From Microcystis panniformis FACHB-1757 (GTDB lineage: Bacteria; Cyanobacteriota; Cyanobacteriia; Cyanobacteriales; Microcystaceae): DNA of 64,000 nt. The stretch is taken from positions 3,906,001-3,970,000 of the forward strand of contig NZ_CP011339.1 in assembly GCF_001264245.1 (NCBI RefSeq), given 5' to 3'. Below are positions 18,101 to 26,607 of the stretch, piece by piece (within the stretch, counting starts at the first letter, position 1; every line of letters starts with the position of its first letter). The notes beneath the pieces were generated by a model. It was not told where the DNA came from. It was given only the letters and a program-made list of their open reading frames with translations, and searched no databases. Both the position numbers and the translations under genes were made by a program.

Positions 18101-19255
18101 TGCCAAGAACCGATGACCAGTGAGGAAATTTTAGCTCACTGTTTTCCCCAACGTCTTGCCCACGGTTATGACGGGCATCTGGTAGATATTAATAACATTG
18201 ATTACATCGATATGGTGTCTGGTTGGGGTTCCAATATTCTTGGTCATGGCTACCAACGGGTAGCGCGGGCTGTGGCCGAACAGATGTTCAAATACTCTAA
18301 CCTTGGTATGGTCGGTCCGGAATGGCAAAACCTCTACGAGCTGCTGACTCGCTTGATCCCCTGTGCCGAAACCATGCACTTAGTTAAAAATGGCTCCGAT
18401 GCAACGGCAGCGGCCGTTCGACTAGCTCGTTCGGTGACGGGACGGGTTAAAGTGCTGCATCGAGGTTATCATGGTGTTCAGGATTGGTACATGGCCTCGA
18501 TTCAATGTCCGGGGGTGCCGAGTAGCCATTACGGGCAAATTATTAGTCTTGATGTGTTAGAGGTGGAGGGCGTTCAACGGGCTTTTGTCGAGCATCCTGG
18601 GGAGATTGCCTGCCTGATTATCGATCCGATGGCTTGGCCAATTCCCGATCGAGAAACTATGTTAACTATTCAAGCAATCGTTCAAAAAGAAGGGGCGCTG
18701 TTGATTTTTGATGAAGTGGTCTCTGGTTTCCGGGTGGCCATTGGTGGAGCCCAAGAGTTTTGGGGGATTGTACCCGATCTGGCCTGTTATGGCAAGGCGA
18801 TCGCTAATGGTCTACCTCTCTCGGTGTTAGTAGGTCGTGAGCAGTGGCTACAACAAATGTCATCGATTAACTACGGTCTGACTTTTAGCCTAGAAGCGGT
18901 TTCAATCGTGGCGGCGATCAAAACGATTAATGAGATTAGCGATCGTCAAGTCTGTCAAGACTTAGCAGCAAAAGGTCGTATTTTAAAAACCGCCTATGGC
19001 GAAATTTGTCGAACCCGTGGAATCGAGTCCGCCTTAGTGGGACATGATTGTCGCCCAGAGCTAAAATTTTGGGAAATTAACGGCTTTTCTGGCGATTATT
19101 GTCGTAATCTGATGAATTATGAACTGGCACGCCAAAAAGTATGCACCTATGGCACTTTTAACCTCTGCTATCGCCACACCCAGGACGATATACAAATGGT
19201 CATCTGCGCCCTAGAAAAAGCCCTCGCTCGCGTCGCCTTGACCCTCAAGGGCTAG
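15170..19255 (+). CDS. Radical SAM - glycosyltransferase - class III aminotransferase fusion
   Basis: 1361 residues in three modules. (1) Residues 1-585: radical SAM protein of the 'twitch' type, with an N-terminal cysteine set (C7, C12, C25, C72, C75) and the AdoMet cluster motif C135-x3-C139-x2-C142 in LGNLCNLKCRMCSP, plus NFTGGEPF. (2) About 586-975: GT-B-like glycosyltransferase (LIGSISSQQCFDLL, ending with a DPKNCQQMRQNAAAIASKL helix). (3) About 980-1361: class III PLP aminotransferase/mutase like GSAM, with KNGSDATAAAVRLAR, IFDEVVSGFR and PLP-lysine K1209 in YGKAIANG. No stop or shift between modules. The three activities would suit building an amino-sugar-bearing or modified glycan, but substrate is unknown. 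The stand-alone paralogue at 19316 covers only module 1. Confidence 0.85.
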   Translation: MLPKTFCILPFCQAMITNDGKVKLCSLNHGTNLVSEGRILSLHQSSLEDIWNSEYFRQLRRQMLAGEKIASCAKCYALEAEGSTSIRQVMNRYPSQRIPVAGEEQIMEWAAAIVDERGGQAPPPSALHLWLGNLCNLKCRMCSPMFSSQIAGDPVQAQWFDDRPRSETLLPVYLKGVEYTGFGELNKQGEKLTRPVISQKVTISLTAKGEPVDFIEISGQKQSKQLYHLLVMTEDQLLGQQLLAGSGEWRVVVKPDLVWNPSSRLEFSLHFLPVFYLPPLTSTRTAKLNIYRWGSPLGIDIDNLRIVSKPQSGKRQPKEFLSRIPENPHWSSNEKLVFEEILAHPESLQHINFTGGEPFIQPAFATILKKLIETDHAQHISLYINTNGTVYNRRLSEMLRQFLSVELAFSVEGVGQLQEYIRTPSRWEMISRNILSFQKDHIPLSVRPTAQAYNIFGILELVRWCQEQGLRYILNNLIWEPRFLSLDMLPQLVIDEARQDWQQYLEQECDEDNRWHIETIIAALQRPRPEPRELAVLQDAFIRYTNDIDRSRGQSLAVACPRLYDRLIAAGCDFGSKYRFSQPKMTDASIVITTCEVNQHHGTGALVKKIVADTANILSIRSVDLYGGEQDLGAIALCLSNPGLSRPEAVKNTVHAVRIFHEYKVTRLLCVPYLAEDLITAIVLQDLYQVPLAAYIMDDQNICVNNIPDQLMGEFLGKCSLRLVTHPELRAAYEAKYQLEFSLLPALVSEQLISPTPQLANLNSRSANVGALIGSISSQQCFDLLCNTIKAAGIELDWYNGTVDWYQDNQYRQQEEHSELIKNRGIHLCGLLPEEKLVQILRNYAYLVLPTGALAEGDHNPRLWRMIFAVATANIPIIVLGQETTSAAQFIRRFHLGVVCDYQGESLRQALEQLRDPKNCQQMRQNAAAIASKLSAKGINQWLWESIDQGKPRDGRFEELFADNLEQEEINSQESPLCQEPMTSEEILAHCFPQRLAHGYDGHLVDINNIDYIDMVSGWGSNILGHGYQRVARAVAEQMFKYSNLGMVGPEWQNLYELLTRLIPCAETMHLVKNGSDATAAAVRLARSVTGRVKVLHRGYHGVQDWYMASIQCPGVPSSHYGQIISLDVLEVEGVQRAFVEHPGEIACLIIDPMAWPIPDRETMLTIQAIVQKEGALLIFDEVVSGFRVAIGGAQEFWGIVPDLACYGKAIANGLPLSVLVGREQWLQQMSSINYGLTFSLEAVSIVAAIKTINEISDRQVCQDLAAKGRILKTAYGEICRTRGIESALVGHDCRPELKFWEINGFSGDYCRNLMNYELARQKVCTYGTFNLCYRHTQDDIQMVICALEKALARVALTLKG

Positions 19256-19315
19256 AATCAGTAATCAGTAATCAGTGATCACTCCCGACTCGAAAAATTC
19301 CCCACTCCTTTTCCG

Positions 19316-20604
19316 ATGCTACCAAAAACCTTTTGTATCCTCCCTTTCTCCCAGATGACCATTGTTAATGATGGGAAAGCGCAATTGTGTTGTCGCACCG
19401 ATCTCAATCCGATGTCAGAGGGGCGTTGTCTGTCGTTACACTGGGCTACCTGCGAGCAGATTTGGAATTCCGACTATCTGCGCTCGGTGCGAAGCCAAAT
19501 GCTGGCTGGGGAAAAAATCCCCGACTGTAGCCAATGTTATAGCACGGAAGCCGATGGTGGGACTAGCCTTCGCCAGATTATGAATACCCAAGCTGAACAA
19601 CTGTGGCGGGTTTCAGGAGAAGAGGGCATCTTGGACAAGGCGACGGCGATTGTTCGTGAGGGGGGCAAAGCACCACCGCCCTCGGCCTTGCACCTGTGGC
19701 TAGGTAATCTTTGTAATTTAAAATGTCGAATGTGTTCGCCGATGTTTAGCTCCCAGATTGCGGCCGATCCCATACAAGCACAATGGTTTGGCGATCGAAT
19801 CCGTGCGGAGATACTTTTACCCGTTTACCTCGATGAAGTCAAATATACAGGTTTGGGCGAACTAACTCGGCGTGGCGAAAAGTTAACCCGTCCAGTAAAA
19901 AGGGGAAAAGTCACCATTTCCTTACCCGCCAACGGAGCGGCCATCGATTTAATTGAAATTTCTGGCTGGAAAAATTGTCATCAACCCTGTTATTTATCAG
20001 TAATGGCAGGAAAACGAGCAATAGCCCGACAATTATTATCAGACGGTCAGTGGCAAATAGCGATCGAACTCGCTCCCACTGAGGAAGCCATCTCTAGCTT
20101 AGAATTATCCCTACATTTTCTGCACCTATTGCAGCCGCAATCCTTACTCAGCAATTATCAAGGAGAACAAATCTGTAGTTGGGGTTTACAACCCTGTATC
20201 GATATCGATAACTTGCGGATTGTCAGCCAGAAAAAGAGCGATAAGGGACAAGAGAGAGAGATTTTAAGCCGTATACCCGAAAATACCCAGTGGTCTTCCA
20301 ATGAAAAGCTGGTTTTTGAGGAAATATTGGCTCATCCGGAGAGTTTGAATTTGCTTCTATTTGCTGGGGGTGAACCATTAATCCATCCCATGTTTCCAGC
20401 TATTCTCAAAAAACTAATCGACACTGATCACGCAGGACACATCTCGCTTTACATCAGCACCAATGGCACTGTCTATAATCGTCGTCTTTCGGAAATGCTC
20501 AAACAGTTTTTATCGGTGGAACTGGCTTTTAGCGTGGAAGGGATCGGTCAACTACAAGAATATATTCGTTATCCCTCTAGATGGGAGAGGATCGCTCGTA
20601 ATAT
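19316..20604 (+). pseudogene. Stand-alone radical SAM paralogue, 5' part
   Basis: The first about 430 codons of a paralogue of the radical SAM module at 15170: MLPKTFCILPFSQ start, LGNLCNLKCRMCSP cluster motif, LLFAGGEPL. It is cut at RNIPHS by the IS1634-like element at 20605. The 3' part resumes at 22773. Compared with the 15170 copy about 30 codons (SFQKDHIPLSVRP region) are missing at the junction, so the insertion came with a deletion and excision would not restore the gene. Confidence 0.85.
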
Positions 20605-20772
20605 CCCACATTCCGCACCCTCAACTGTCACATAAGCTGTCCCCCTCCAGAGACTTGAGTAAAAATACTTATCTGGTGAAGGTTTTCTCGGTGGCCGTTA
20701 GGGGGATATTGAGACCCCTAATTATGAAAAAATAGGAATTGTTGGAAAACTTAGGCAGTGGGCTGTTCGACC

Positions 20773-22526
20773 ATGAATCAATCAACAGAAATTGAAGTCA
20801 AAAATCTAGACCATCTGGGATTAGTAGCCGGAATTATCGATGAAATAGGAATCGTTGAAATTATCAACGAACAAGTCTCAATTGAGCGAGGAGAAATTGT
20901 CACAGCGGGGCAAGTCGTGAAAGCAATTATCCTGAACGGATTGGGATTTGTCTCCCGGGCCTTGTATTTATTTCCTCAATTTTTTGAAGATAAAGCAACC
21001 GAACATCTGCTGGGAGAAGGCATCGAAGCAAAACACCTGAATGATGATAAAATTGGTCGAGTGATGGACAAACTTTATCAACTGGATGTTTCGGGGATTT
21101 TCCTACTCATTAGTTTAGCAGCCGTGAAAAAATTTGGTGTAGCAACCGAGAACTCCCATTTAGATTCGACTTCTCTAAGTAGTCATGCAAAATTAATTAC
21201 CTGCCCGATCGAGCTAAAACCCTTACGGGGCAATGATCGTCATGTGTAAATAATTTTGCCTAGGTACTTATCAGTAGAAGGAGAATATAACAAGGAATAC
21301 CCAACAGTAGAAATCCTGAAATCAGGAGCAGTGGGAGAAGAAATTGAAACCAGACAACAGCCAATAAAAATTACCCACGGATACTCCCGCGACCGACGAC
21401 CTGACTTAAAACAATTTATGATTGACTTAATCGTAAGTGGGGATGGAGATGTACCTTTATTGCTGAAAGTAGGGGACGGAAATGAAGCAGACAAAGCGGT
21501 TTTTGGTCAAATCGCCCGAGAATTTCAAAAACAAGTTGACTTTGACAGTTTAATAGTCGGCGATAGCGCCCTCTATAGCAAAGAGAATTTAAAACTAATG
21601 AAAGAAATGCGTTGGTTGTCTCGAGTCCCCTTCAGCATTAAAGAGGCTCAAGAGTTAGTCGATAGCATCTCAGAAAAAGAGTTAACCGATGCAGAAATAC
21701 CGGGTTATTCCTGGCGGGAAACAAGCTCTAACTATGGGGGAATAGAACAAAGATGGTTGCTAGTTGAAAGTCAAGCTAGACAAGAATCAGACTTGAAAAA
21801 ATTAGAGAAAAAAATCGAGCAGGAAAAGAATTCTGCCCAAGAAAAAATCCGGCAACTATCCCGAAGAGAATTTGAGAATAGAGCGGTGGCGTTGGCGATA
21901 GCCAAAGGATTATCTGACTCCTTAAAATATCATCAGTTAACGGAGATTAAAGTCAATCTCATTCCGCCTGAGACGAGAGCAGTCAAAACTCAAATCAAAA
22001 GACGATTTACCCTCTCAAAGCTATCAAGTTCAAGCCGAATTAGAGTTGAATTTGCCAGCGATTGAGAGGCTAAAGAAACGAGCAGGACGATTCATTTTAG
22101 CAACTAACGATTTGGAGAAAAAACGATTAAGCAGTGAGGATATACTCAAAAAATATAAGGGGCAACAAGCTCCAGAAAGAGGATTTTCTTTTCTCAAAGA
22201 CCCCGGCTTTTTTGCCCACAGTGTCTTTCTCAAATCTCCCCATAGAATCGAGGTCATGGCCCTGCTCACGTTGCTCGTGCCTGTTGGTTTATACTATTGG
22301 CCAAAGACAACTTCGCCTGAATTTAAAACAGCAGGAGACGGGACTGAAAAATCAGTTGGGTAAGTTAACTGACCGACCAACATTACGCTGGATATTTCAG
22401 AACTTTCAAGGGATTCATCTCCTACGTATTCAAGACAATCAAAAGATTAGCAACTTAACGGATGAGAGGCGCAACATTTTGAGATTTTTTCCCAAACCTT
22501 GCCAGGAATATTATCTCTTATCTTGA
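20773..22526 (+). pseudogene. IS1634 family transposase, broken
   Basis: IS4-superfamily DDE transposase. The N-terminus (KNLDHLGLVAGIIDEIGIVE), the first catalytic Asp in NSHLDSTSLS, the second in LIVGDSALYSKENL and the C-terminal ERGFSFLKDPGFFAHSVFLK with the last Glu are all recognisable. Three lesions: a 91-bp MITE plus TA duplication between DSTSLS and VEGEY (21178-21268), a frameshift near 22020 and another near 22275. No active product is expected from this copy. Start taken as ATG 20773. Confidence 0.85.
21178..21268. mobile_element. MITE family M2, copy a (91 bp)
   Basis: Ends AGTAGTCATGCAAAATTA and, on the other strand, AGTACCTAGGCAAAATTA. TA is duplicated at 21176-21177 and 21269-21270. 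Removing the element and one TA restores the transposase reading TCT CTA TCA GTA GAA (SLSVE). It is the exact reverse complement of the copy at 24065-24155, so movement was recent. Confidence 0.88.
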
Positions 22527-22772
22527 CCAGATGGATTGACTTCCAGGGGTGACAAAACAAAGCGAGCAACTGGAACATCTCCCCCTAGATGTTAAGTCTG
22601 ATTGCCTAGTCATTCTCAATAAGCACTGTTTATTGCGAATGACTGGGGGAACCCTGGAATTTTCGGCTTAGTTGCCGGCAGCTTGCCGCCAACTCACTCC
22701 TCTAGATAAGTATTTTGACTCAGGCATCTTCCTCTTTTGAGACGTTGTGACACTTAGGGTGCGGAATGTGGG

Positions 22773-23130
22773 TTGGTGTCAAGAAAATGGGCTGCGATTC
22801 TGTTTAGATAGCATTGTCTGGTCGCCGAAATTTTTATCCCTTGATATGTTGCCGCAAGTCCTCATCGATGAAGCTTTCCAGGATTGGCAGCAATTTTTGG
22901 CCAGTGAATGTGATCAAGATAATCGATGGCATCTAGAGACGGTGATTGCCGCTTTACAACGTCCTCGCCCCGATTCTGAAGAATTAATGACTTTGCAAGG
23001 GGATTTTATCGAGTTTACTAATGATATTGATCGCTCAAGAGGACAATCCCTAGCTTTAGCTTGTCCCCGACTTTATAATCGTCTCGTCGCTAACGGTTTT
23101 GACTTTAGCGATAAGTATCGCTTCTTTTAG
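22773..23130 (+). pseudogene. Stand-alone radical SAM paralogue, 3' part
   Basis: Continues the gene begun at 19316: WCQENGLRFCLDSIVW through CPRLYNRLVANGFDFSDKYRFF then stop. In the fusion at 15170 the equivalent place (SKYRFSQPK) runs on into the glycosyltransferase, so this paralogue was a radical SAM protein only. Confidence 0.85.
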
Positions 23131-23376
23131 CTTTTTTATTGGCTGAGATTTTTGTCTCTCAGCAATTCTAAATTTGCCCTGTAGCAAGGCTTTTGGGAGT
23201 TAGTTCGCATAATACGGGGTAAAATTCAATGGGATGGCGAATTTCATTTGACGAGTCTTCGGGCTTTTGACGTGATAGTACACCAAAAGTTGCTCCAAAA
23301 ATCCCCCTTTAAAATGTTCTTTAAATCCCTAAAAGGCTTGCTGTGTCTAAAACTGAGAATTGCTGTTTGTCTCTAC

Positions 23377-23757
23377 TTTGACTTGACAGCAGAAGCAGTT
23401 TATGCTAGGAAAGCACAGGGTTATGAACCGATGAGCTATTACAAAAATAATCGCGAATTGAAGGGAGTGATCGATCGAATCAAGAGTGGTTATTTTAGCC
23501 ATGGTGACACGGAATTATTCAGGCCGATCGTTGATTCTCTCCTCTACGATGACCAGTATATGCTTTTAGCTGATTATCAATCCTACGCTGATTGTCAGGA
23601 ACAGGTAAGTGAAGCTTATCGCGATCGGGACAAGTGGACGCGGATGTCGATTCTCAACTCGGTTCGTATGGCCAAATTCTCTAGCGATCGCACAATCTGG
23701 GAATATTGTCAAGAGATTTGGAAAGTTAATCCGGTCAAGATTAGTTTAGAGGATTAA
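23377..23757 (+). pseudogene. glgP 3' fragment (partial duplicate)
   Basis: About 125 codons matching the end of glgP (LTAEAVYARKAQGYEPM... to ISLED) with only a few differences, e.g. GDTELF for GDPELF. No start and no catalytic region. The terminator and spacer that follow glgP are also copied (to about 23845). Confidence 0.9.
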
Positions 23758-23828
23758 AAAACTCGGTCAAGTTCGGGTTTAGTCTTTGACTAGCCCGAAT
23801 TTTGGAACCGTAGCCCCAAAAATGCTTG

Positions 23829-24062
23829 GTGAAAACGATAAAATTTAAGTAGTTAGGTGTTAAAAACTATCAGTTTCCCCCCTTATCAAGGGGGGACTAA
23901 GGGGGGATCGGCACCCCCCTTATCAAGGGGGGATTAAGGGGGGATCGAACCCAAAATCTATCTTCAATTTAATTCTAACCAGCTACTTATTATTCTTTGC
24001 TATCCAAAAACTGGCTCAACAATTTTGAGTTTTAGGGTGAATGATGCGGGGAGCTTTTTGAT
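23829..24062 (+). pseudogene. Sulfotransferase 5' remnant, interrupted by a MITE
   Basis: Copies the region around the start of the sulfotransferase at 14189, but both start codons are lost (GTG and ATA in place of ATG). After the M1 element the match resumes with TATTATTCTTTGCTATCC and fades by about 24027. It gives, with the parent gene, an occupied/empty pair for the MITE. Confidence 0.82.
23848..23987. mobile_element. MITE family M1, copy a (140 bp)
   Basis: Ends AGTAGTTAGGTGTTAAAAAC and AGTAGCTGGTTAGAATTAAA (other strand), flanked by TA at 23846-23847 and 23988-23989. The parental sequence at 14201-14218 (AAATTTATTATTCTTTGC) is the empty site with a single TA. The middle holds CCCCCCTT/AAGGGGGG hairpin units. 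Confidence 0.88.
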
Positions 24063-24064
24063 TA

Positions 24065-24155
24065 AGTACCTAGGCAAAATTATTTACACATGACGATCAT
24101 TGCCCCGTAAGGGTTTTAGCTCGATCGGGCAGGTAATTAATTTTGCATGACTACT
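24065..24155. mobile_element. MITE family M2, copy b (91 bp)
   Basis: Identical to copy a (21178-21268) in opposite orientation; TA at 24063-24064 and 24156-24157. It ends 17 bases before the coiled-coil gene at 24173 and may have changed its promoter. Confidence 0.88.
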
Positions 24156-24172
24156 TATGAGGAAAAATACAA

Positions 24173-24454
24173 ATGTCAGTAATAATTGAACAAAACCTAG
24201 GGGAAATTTTAGCCCAAATTAATCACAAATTAGAGAATTTACAAAAAGATGTTACAGACATCAAAATTGAGTTAACAGAAGCTAAGGGGGAAAGACAGGT
24301 ATTAAAGGTAGAAATCGATAACCTGAAGCAAGATGTTAATGCGATTAAAAGTTCACAACAGGCTCAGATTTGGACATTGATCGGTATTTTAATTACGGCG
24401 GTAGGAGGGTTTTTAGTGGCAGTGGGTAGGTTTGTTATTTCGGGTAATCCTTAA
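24173..24454 (+). CDS. Small coiled-coil protein with C-terminal membrane helix
   Basis: 93 residues. Residues 10-60 are heptad-rich (EILAQINHKLENLQKDVTDI, then AKGERQVLKVEIDNLKQDV), followed by one membrane helix (WTLIGILITAVGGFLVAVG). Such short tail-anchored coiled-coil proteins are common in cyanobacteria and of unknown role. GAGGA about 12 bases before the ATG is at the edge of the M2 copy. Confidence 0.7.
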   Translation: MSVIIEQNLGEILAQINHKLENLQKDVTDIKIELTEAKGERQVLKVEIDNLKQDVNAIKSSQQAQIWTLIGILITAVGGFLVAVGRFVISGNP

Positions 24455-24539
24455 TTGCAATACCGTCTAAACTATGATTGAGAATGCTTGAATGATCGAC
24501 TATGATTAGATTGTCTTTGACAATCATGGGTGTTTATTA

Positions 24540-25677
24540 TACTTTGCACGGCTACAACTTGTATTTTTTACTCAAGGACAATAATATAGTTTAAGAGTCA
24601 TAATTAGAAGCAAAGCACTCATTAAAAACATGATTAACCTAGAATTCACGGAAGAAGAAAAGAACTCACTGTATTATGAAAGATTTCATCATCCCCATCC
24701 CCGGGTTCAACTGAAGATGGAAGTTCTCTGGTTAAAAAGCCAAAAGATACCGCACCAAAAAATTTGTCAGTTAGCAGGAATCTCGCCAAATACCTTATTA
24801 ACCTATCTTCGAGATTATCAAGAGGGCGGAATAGAAAAATTAAAAGAAATCAACTTCTATCGCCCTAAAAGTGAATTAGAGTCTCAAAAAGAAACCCTCA
24901 AAAAATACTTCGAGAAAAATCCACCAGCCACAATAAATGAAGCTGTATATAGGATAGAAGAATTGACGGGAATAAAACGAAGTCCTACCCAAGTGAGAAA
25001 ATTTTTAAAATCAATGGGAATGAAATGTTTAAAAGTAGGTTCTCTTCCTTCTAAAGCTGACCCAGATGAACAAGAAGAATACAAAGAAAAAAAGCTAGAA
25101 CCCAGACTAAATGAGGCTAAAGAAGGAAAAAGGGCTGTTTTTTTTGTTGATGCCGCTCACTTCGTCATGGGAGCATTTCTCGGTTTTGTTTGGTGTTTTG
25201 AGAGACTTTTTGTTAAGTCACCGAGCGGGCGTAAACGCTTCAATGTTTTAGGAGCATTAAATGCAATAAATCATGAAGTTATTCTGGTAACATATGACAA
25301 TTATATTACGGCAACTCAAGTCTGTGAACTCCGGTCAAAAATAGCTGCTTTAGGACTAATGATTCCCATCACTCTCGTCTTAGATAATGCCCGCTATCAA
25401 AAATGTAAAATTGTTGAAGAATTAGCTCTTTCTTTGTCAATAGAACTGCTCTATATGCCGTCTTATTCACCTAATCTAAATTTAATTGAAAGGCTGTGGA
25501 AATTGGTCAAAAAGAAATGTTTATATGGTAAATATTATGAAAACTTTTCTGACTTTTCTTCAGCCATTTATGAATGTTTGAATGATGCCCATTTGAAACA
25601 TAAAAAAGAACTGGATTCCTTGCTGACTCTACGATTTCAGAAGTTTAATAAATCTCAGATTATGAACTTCTAAAGTA
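24540..25677 (+). mobile_element. IS630-family insertion sequence, complete
   Basis: 1138 bp, ends TACTTT... and ...AAAGTA, flanked by TA at 24538-24539 and 25678-25679. The empty site is visible at 27782-27800 (GTTTATTATATTATACGG) in a second copy of the interrupted sequence. The element landed in the upstream region of a CHAT-gene fragment. Confidence 0.88.
24630..25673 (+). CDS. IS630 family transposase
   Basis: 347 residues, intact. N-terminal helix-turn-helix (QKICQLAGISPNTLLTYLRDY), a winged-helix part (RSPTQVRKFLKSMGMKCLK), then the DDE domain: first Asp in FFVDAAHFVMG, second in LVLDNARYQK, Glu in SYSPNLNLIERLWKLVKKK. Typical for TA-targeting IS630/Tc1-mariner elements. Probably active, since the element is whole. 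Confidence 0.93.
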   Translation: MINLEFTEEEKNSLYYERFHHPHPRVQLKMEVLWLKSQKIPHQKICQLAGISPNTLLTYLRDYQEGGIEKLKEINFYRPKSELESQKETLKKYFEKNPPATINEAVYRIEELTGIKRSPTQVRKFLKSMGMKCLKVGSLPSKADPDEQEEYKEKKLEPRLNEAKEGKRAVFFVDAAHFVMGAFLGFVWCFERLFVKSPSGRKRFNVLGALNAINHEVILVTYDNYITATQVCELRSKIAALGLMIPITLVLDNARYQKCKIVEELALSLSIELLYMPSYSPNLNLIERLWKLVKKKCLYGKYYENFSDFSSAIYECLNDAHLKHKKELDSLLTLRFQKFNKSQIMNF

Positions 25678-25748
25678 TATATTATACGGTCGCTCTCTCA
25701 AAAAAAATCACAGTTCATCACATAATCACATCAATCACAGTACAGACG

Positions 25749-25829
25749 ATGAATGAACAACGCGCCCAAGCTTATGTTAATTTAATTGAACAGTTGCTTG
25801 CTTGTACTGATGATGAGGAACCCAATTAA
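25749..25829 (+). pseudogene. CHAT gene 5' fragment 1
   Basis: 26 codons MNEQRAQAYVNLIEQLLACT... then stop, the N-terminus of the CHAT protein at 30006. Its upstream region (from about 24466) is also the CHAT upstream repeat, split by the IS630. The toxin gene at 25832 begins immediately after. Confidence 0.82.
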
Positions 25830-25831
25830 AA

Positions 25832-26101
25832 TTAGGGAAAATAGCGATAAAAATCCCGTCGATGTAGAACACGCATCATTTCTACCTTATTTCCTTGTAC
25901 TTCTATTCCGATACGATAGTCACCAACACGAATACGATAACGATTAGGATAACCCTTCATCGCCTTAATATTACTTAAAACCTCCAAATTGATAGCTAAG
26001 GGGAGTCTTTCAAAAGCAATATCGACGATTTGATCATATATAGGTTGTTTTTTCAACTTCTTTAAATCTTTTAAAAATAATTGGCGATACTCAACTTCCA
26101 A
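25832..26101 (-). CDS. RelE/ParE-type toxin
   Basis: 89 residues: KDLKKLKKQPIYDQIVDIA, MKGYPNRYRIRVGDYRIGIE, and MMRVLHRRDFYRYFP at the end, the standard RelE fold with its C-terminal basic/aromatic residues. Would cut mRNA on the ribosome. Its start is 1 base after the antitoxin stop, so they form one unit. Confidence 0.85.
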   Translation of the reverse strand: MEVEYRQLFLKDLKKLKKQPIYDQIVDIAFERLPLAINLEVLSNIKAMKGYPNRYRIRVGDYRIGIEVQGNKVEMMRVLHRRDFYRYFP

Positions 26102-26102
26102 A

Positions 26103-26318
26103 TTATTCCTCCAGATATTGTAATGCTGTTTGACGGTCTAATAAAGGGGTTGACATCGCTTCATCCATTGCTTGACTTAGACAATAATCTTCTAATCTAT
26201 CCGATAACTCATCTAAGGCAATTTCCGCTTCAGGAAAGATTTGTTTCCACACTTTAATAGGGATAACAACCCCTGTTAGTTCACCATTTGTATCTCTCAG
26301 GTACTCAATTTCTAACAT
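26103..26318 (-). CDS. Antitoxin paired with the RelE-type toxin
   Basis: 71 residues, acidic: MLEIEYLRDTNGELTGVVIP, then LSDRLEDYCLSQAMDEAM and a C-terminal RQTALQYLEE. Upstream of and adjacent to the toxin on the minus strand. The C-terminal SxEEALKYL-like ending recurs in the antitoxin at 29129. Confidence 0.8.
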   Translation of the reverse strand: MLEIEYLRDTNGELTGVVIPIKVWKQIFPEAEIALDELSDRLEDYCLSQAMDEAMSTPLLDRQTALQYLEE

Positions 26319-26463
26319 TTAACGCTTCGGATTATCATTAGTTTTATATCTCCCGGCATTTTGTGGGAAACTATACAATAATATACCAAATAATAACAAG
26401 TAGCGCCATAAATTCTGATGTATAATGACTTTTAAGGGTAGTTTGGGGTTGAAGGGTACGGTT

Positions 26464-26603
26464 ATGGATGAAGCCAAATTACAAACTTATGTTAATTTAA
26501 TTGAACAGGCGATCACCGTCATTTCGATGGTGTGGAGTCTCTTTATGCTTTCTCTTCGCCAGACCAATTGATGGCCGACTTCAACTCTGACATTTTGAGG
26601 TGA
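26464..26603 (+). pseudogene. CHAT 5' fragment fused to a DUF6516-type toxin tail
   Basis: 26464-26510 reads MDEAKLQTYVNLIEQA, a diverged CHAT N-terminus. At 26511 the sequence changes and, in another frame, reads DHRHFDGVESLYAFSSPDQL to a stop at 26601-26603; this resembles the C-terminal end of DUF6516 proteins, which pair with HVO_A0114-like regulators such as the next gene. So a toxin gene has lost its 5' part to a recombination with CHAT sequence. DUF6516 assignment is from memory. Confidence 0.55.
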
Positions 26604-26607
26604 AATT

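Larger units (their letters stand above)
20605..22772 (+). mobile_element. IS1634-like insertion element, defective
   Basis: About 2.17 kb bounded by inverted repeats: CCCACATTCCGCACCCT at 20605 and its complement ending at 22772; the match continues inward with TGTCACA, 25 of 27 positions. No target duplication is visible, consistent with the deletion of host sequence beside it. It contains a broken transposase gene and a nested MITE. Confidence 0.8.

Noticed and set aside
15170..23130. Radical SAM genes as part of the lasso cluster or another RiPP
   Set aside because: They are 25 kb away, no precursor-like small ORF is beside them, and the fusion partners point to sugar chemistry.
24540..25677. 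The resident IS630 as the source of MITE families M1 and M2
   Set aside because: Same TA target, but its ends (TACTTT) do not match the AGTAG/AGTAC ends of the MITEs.
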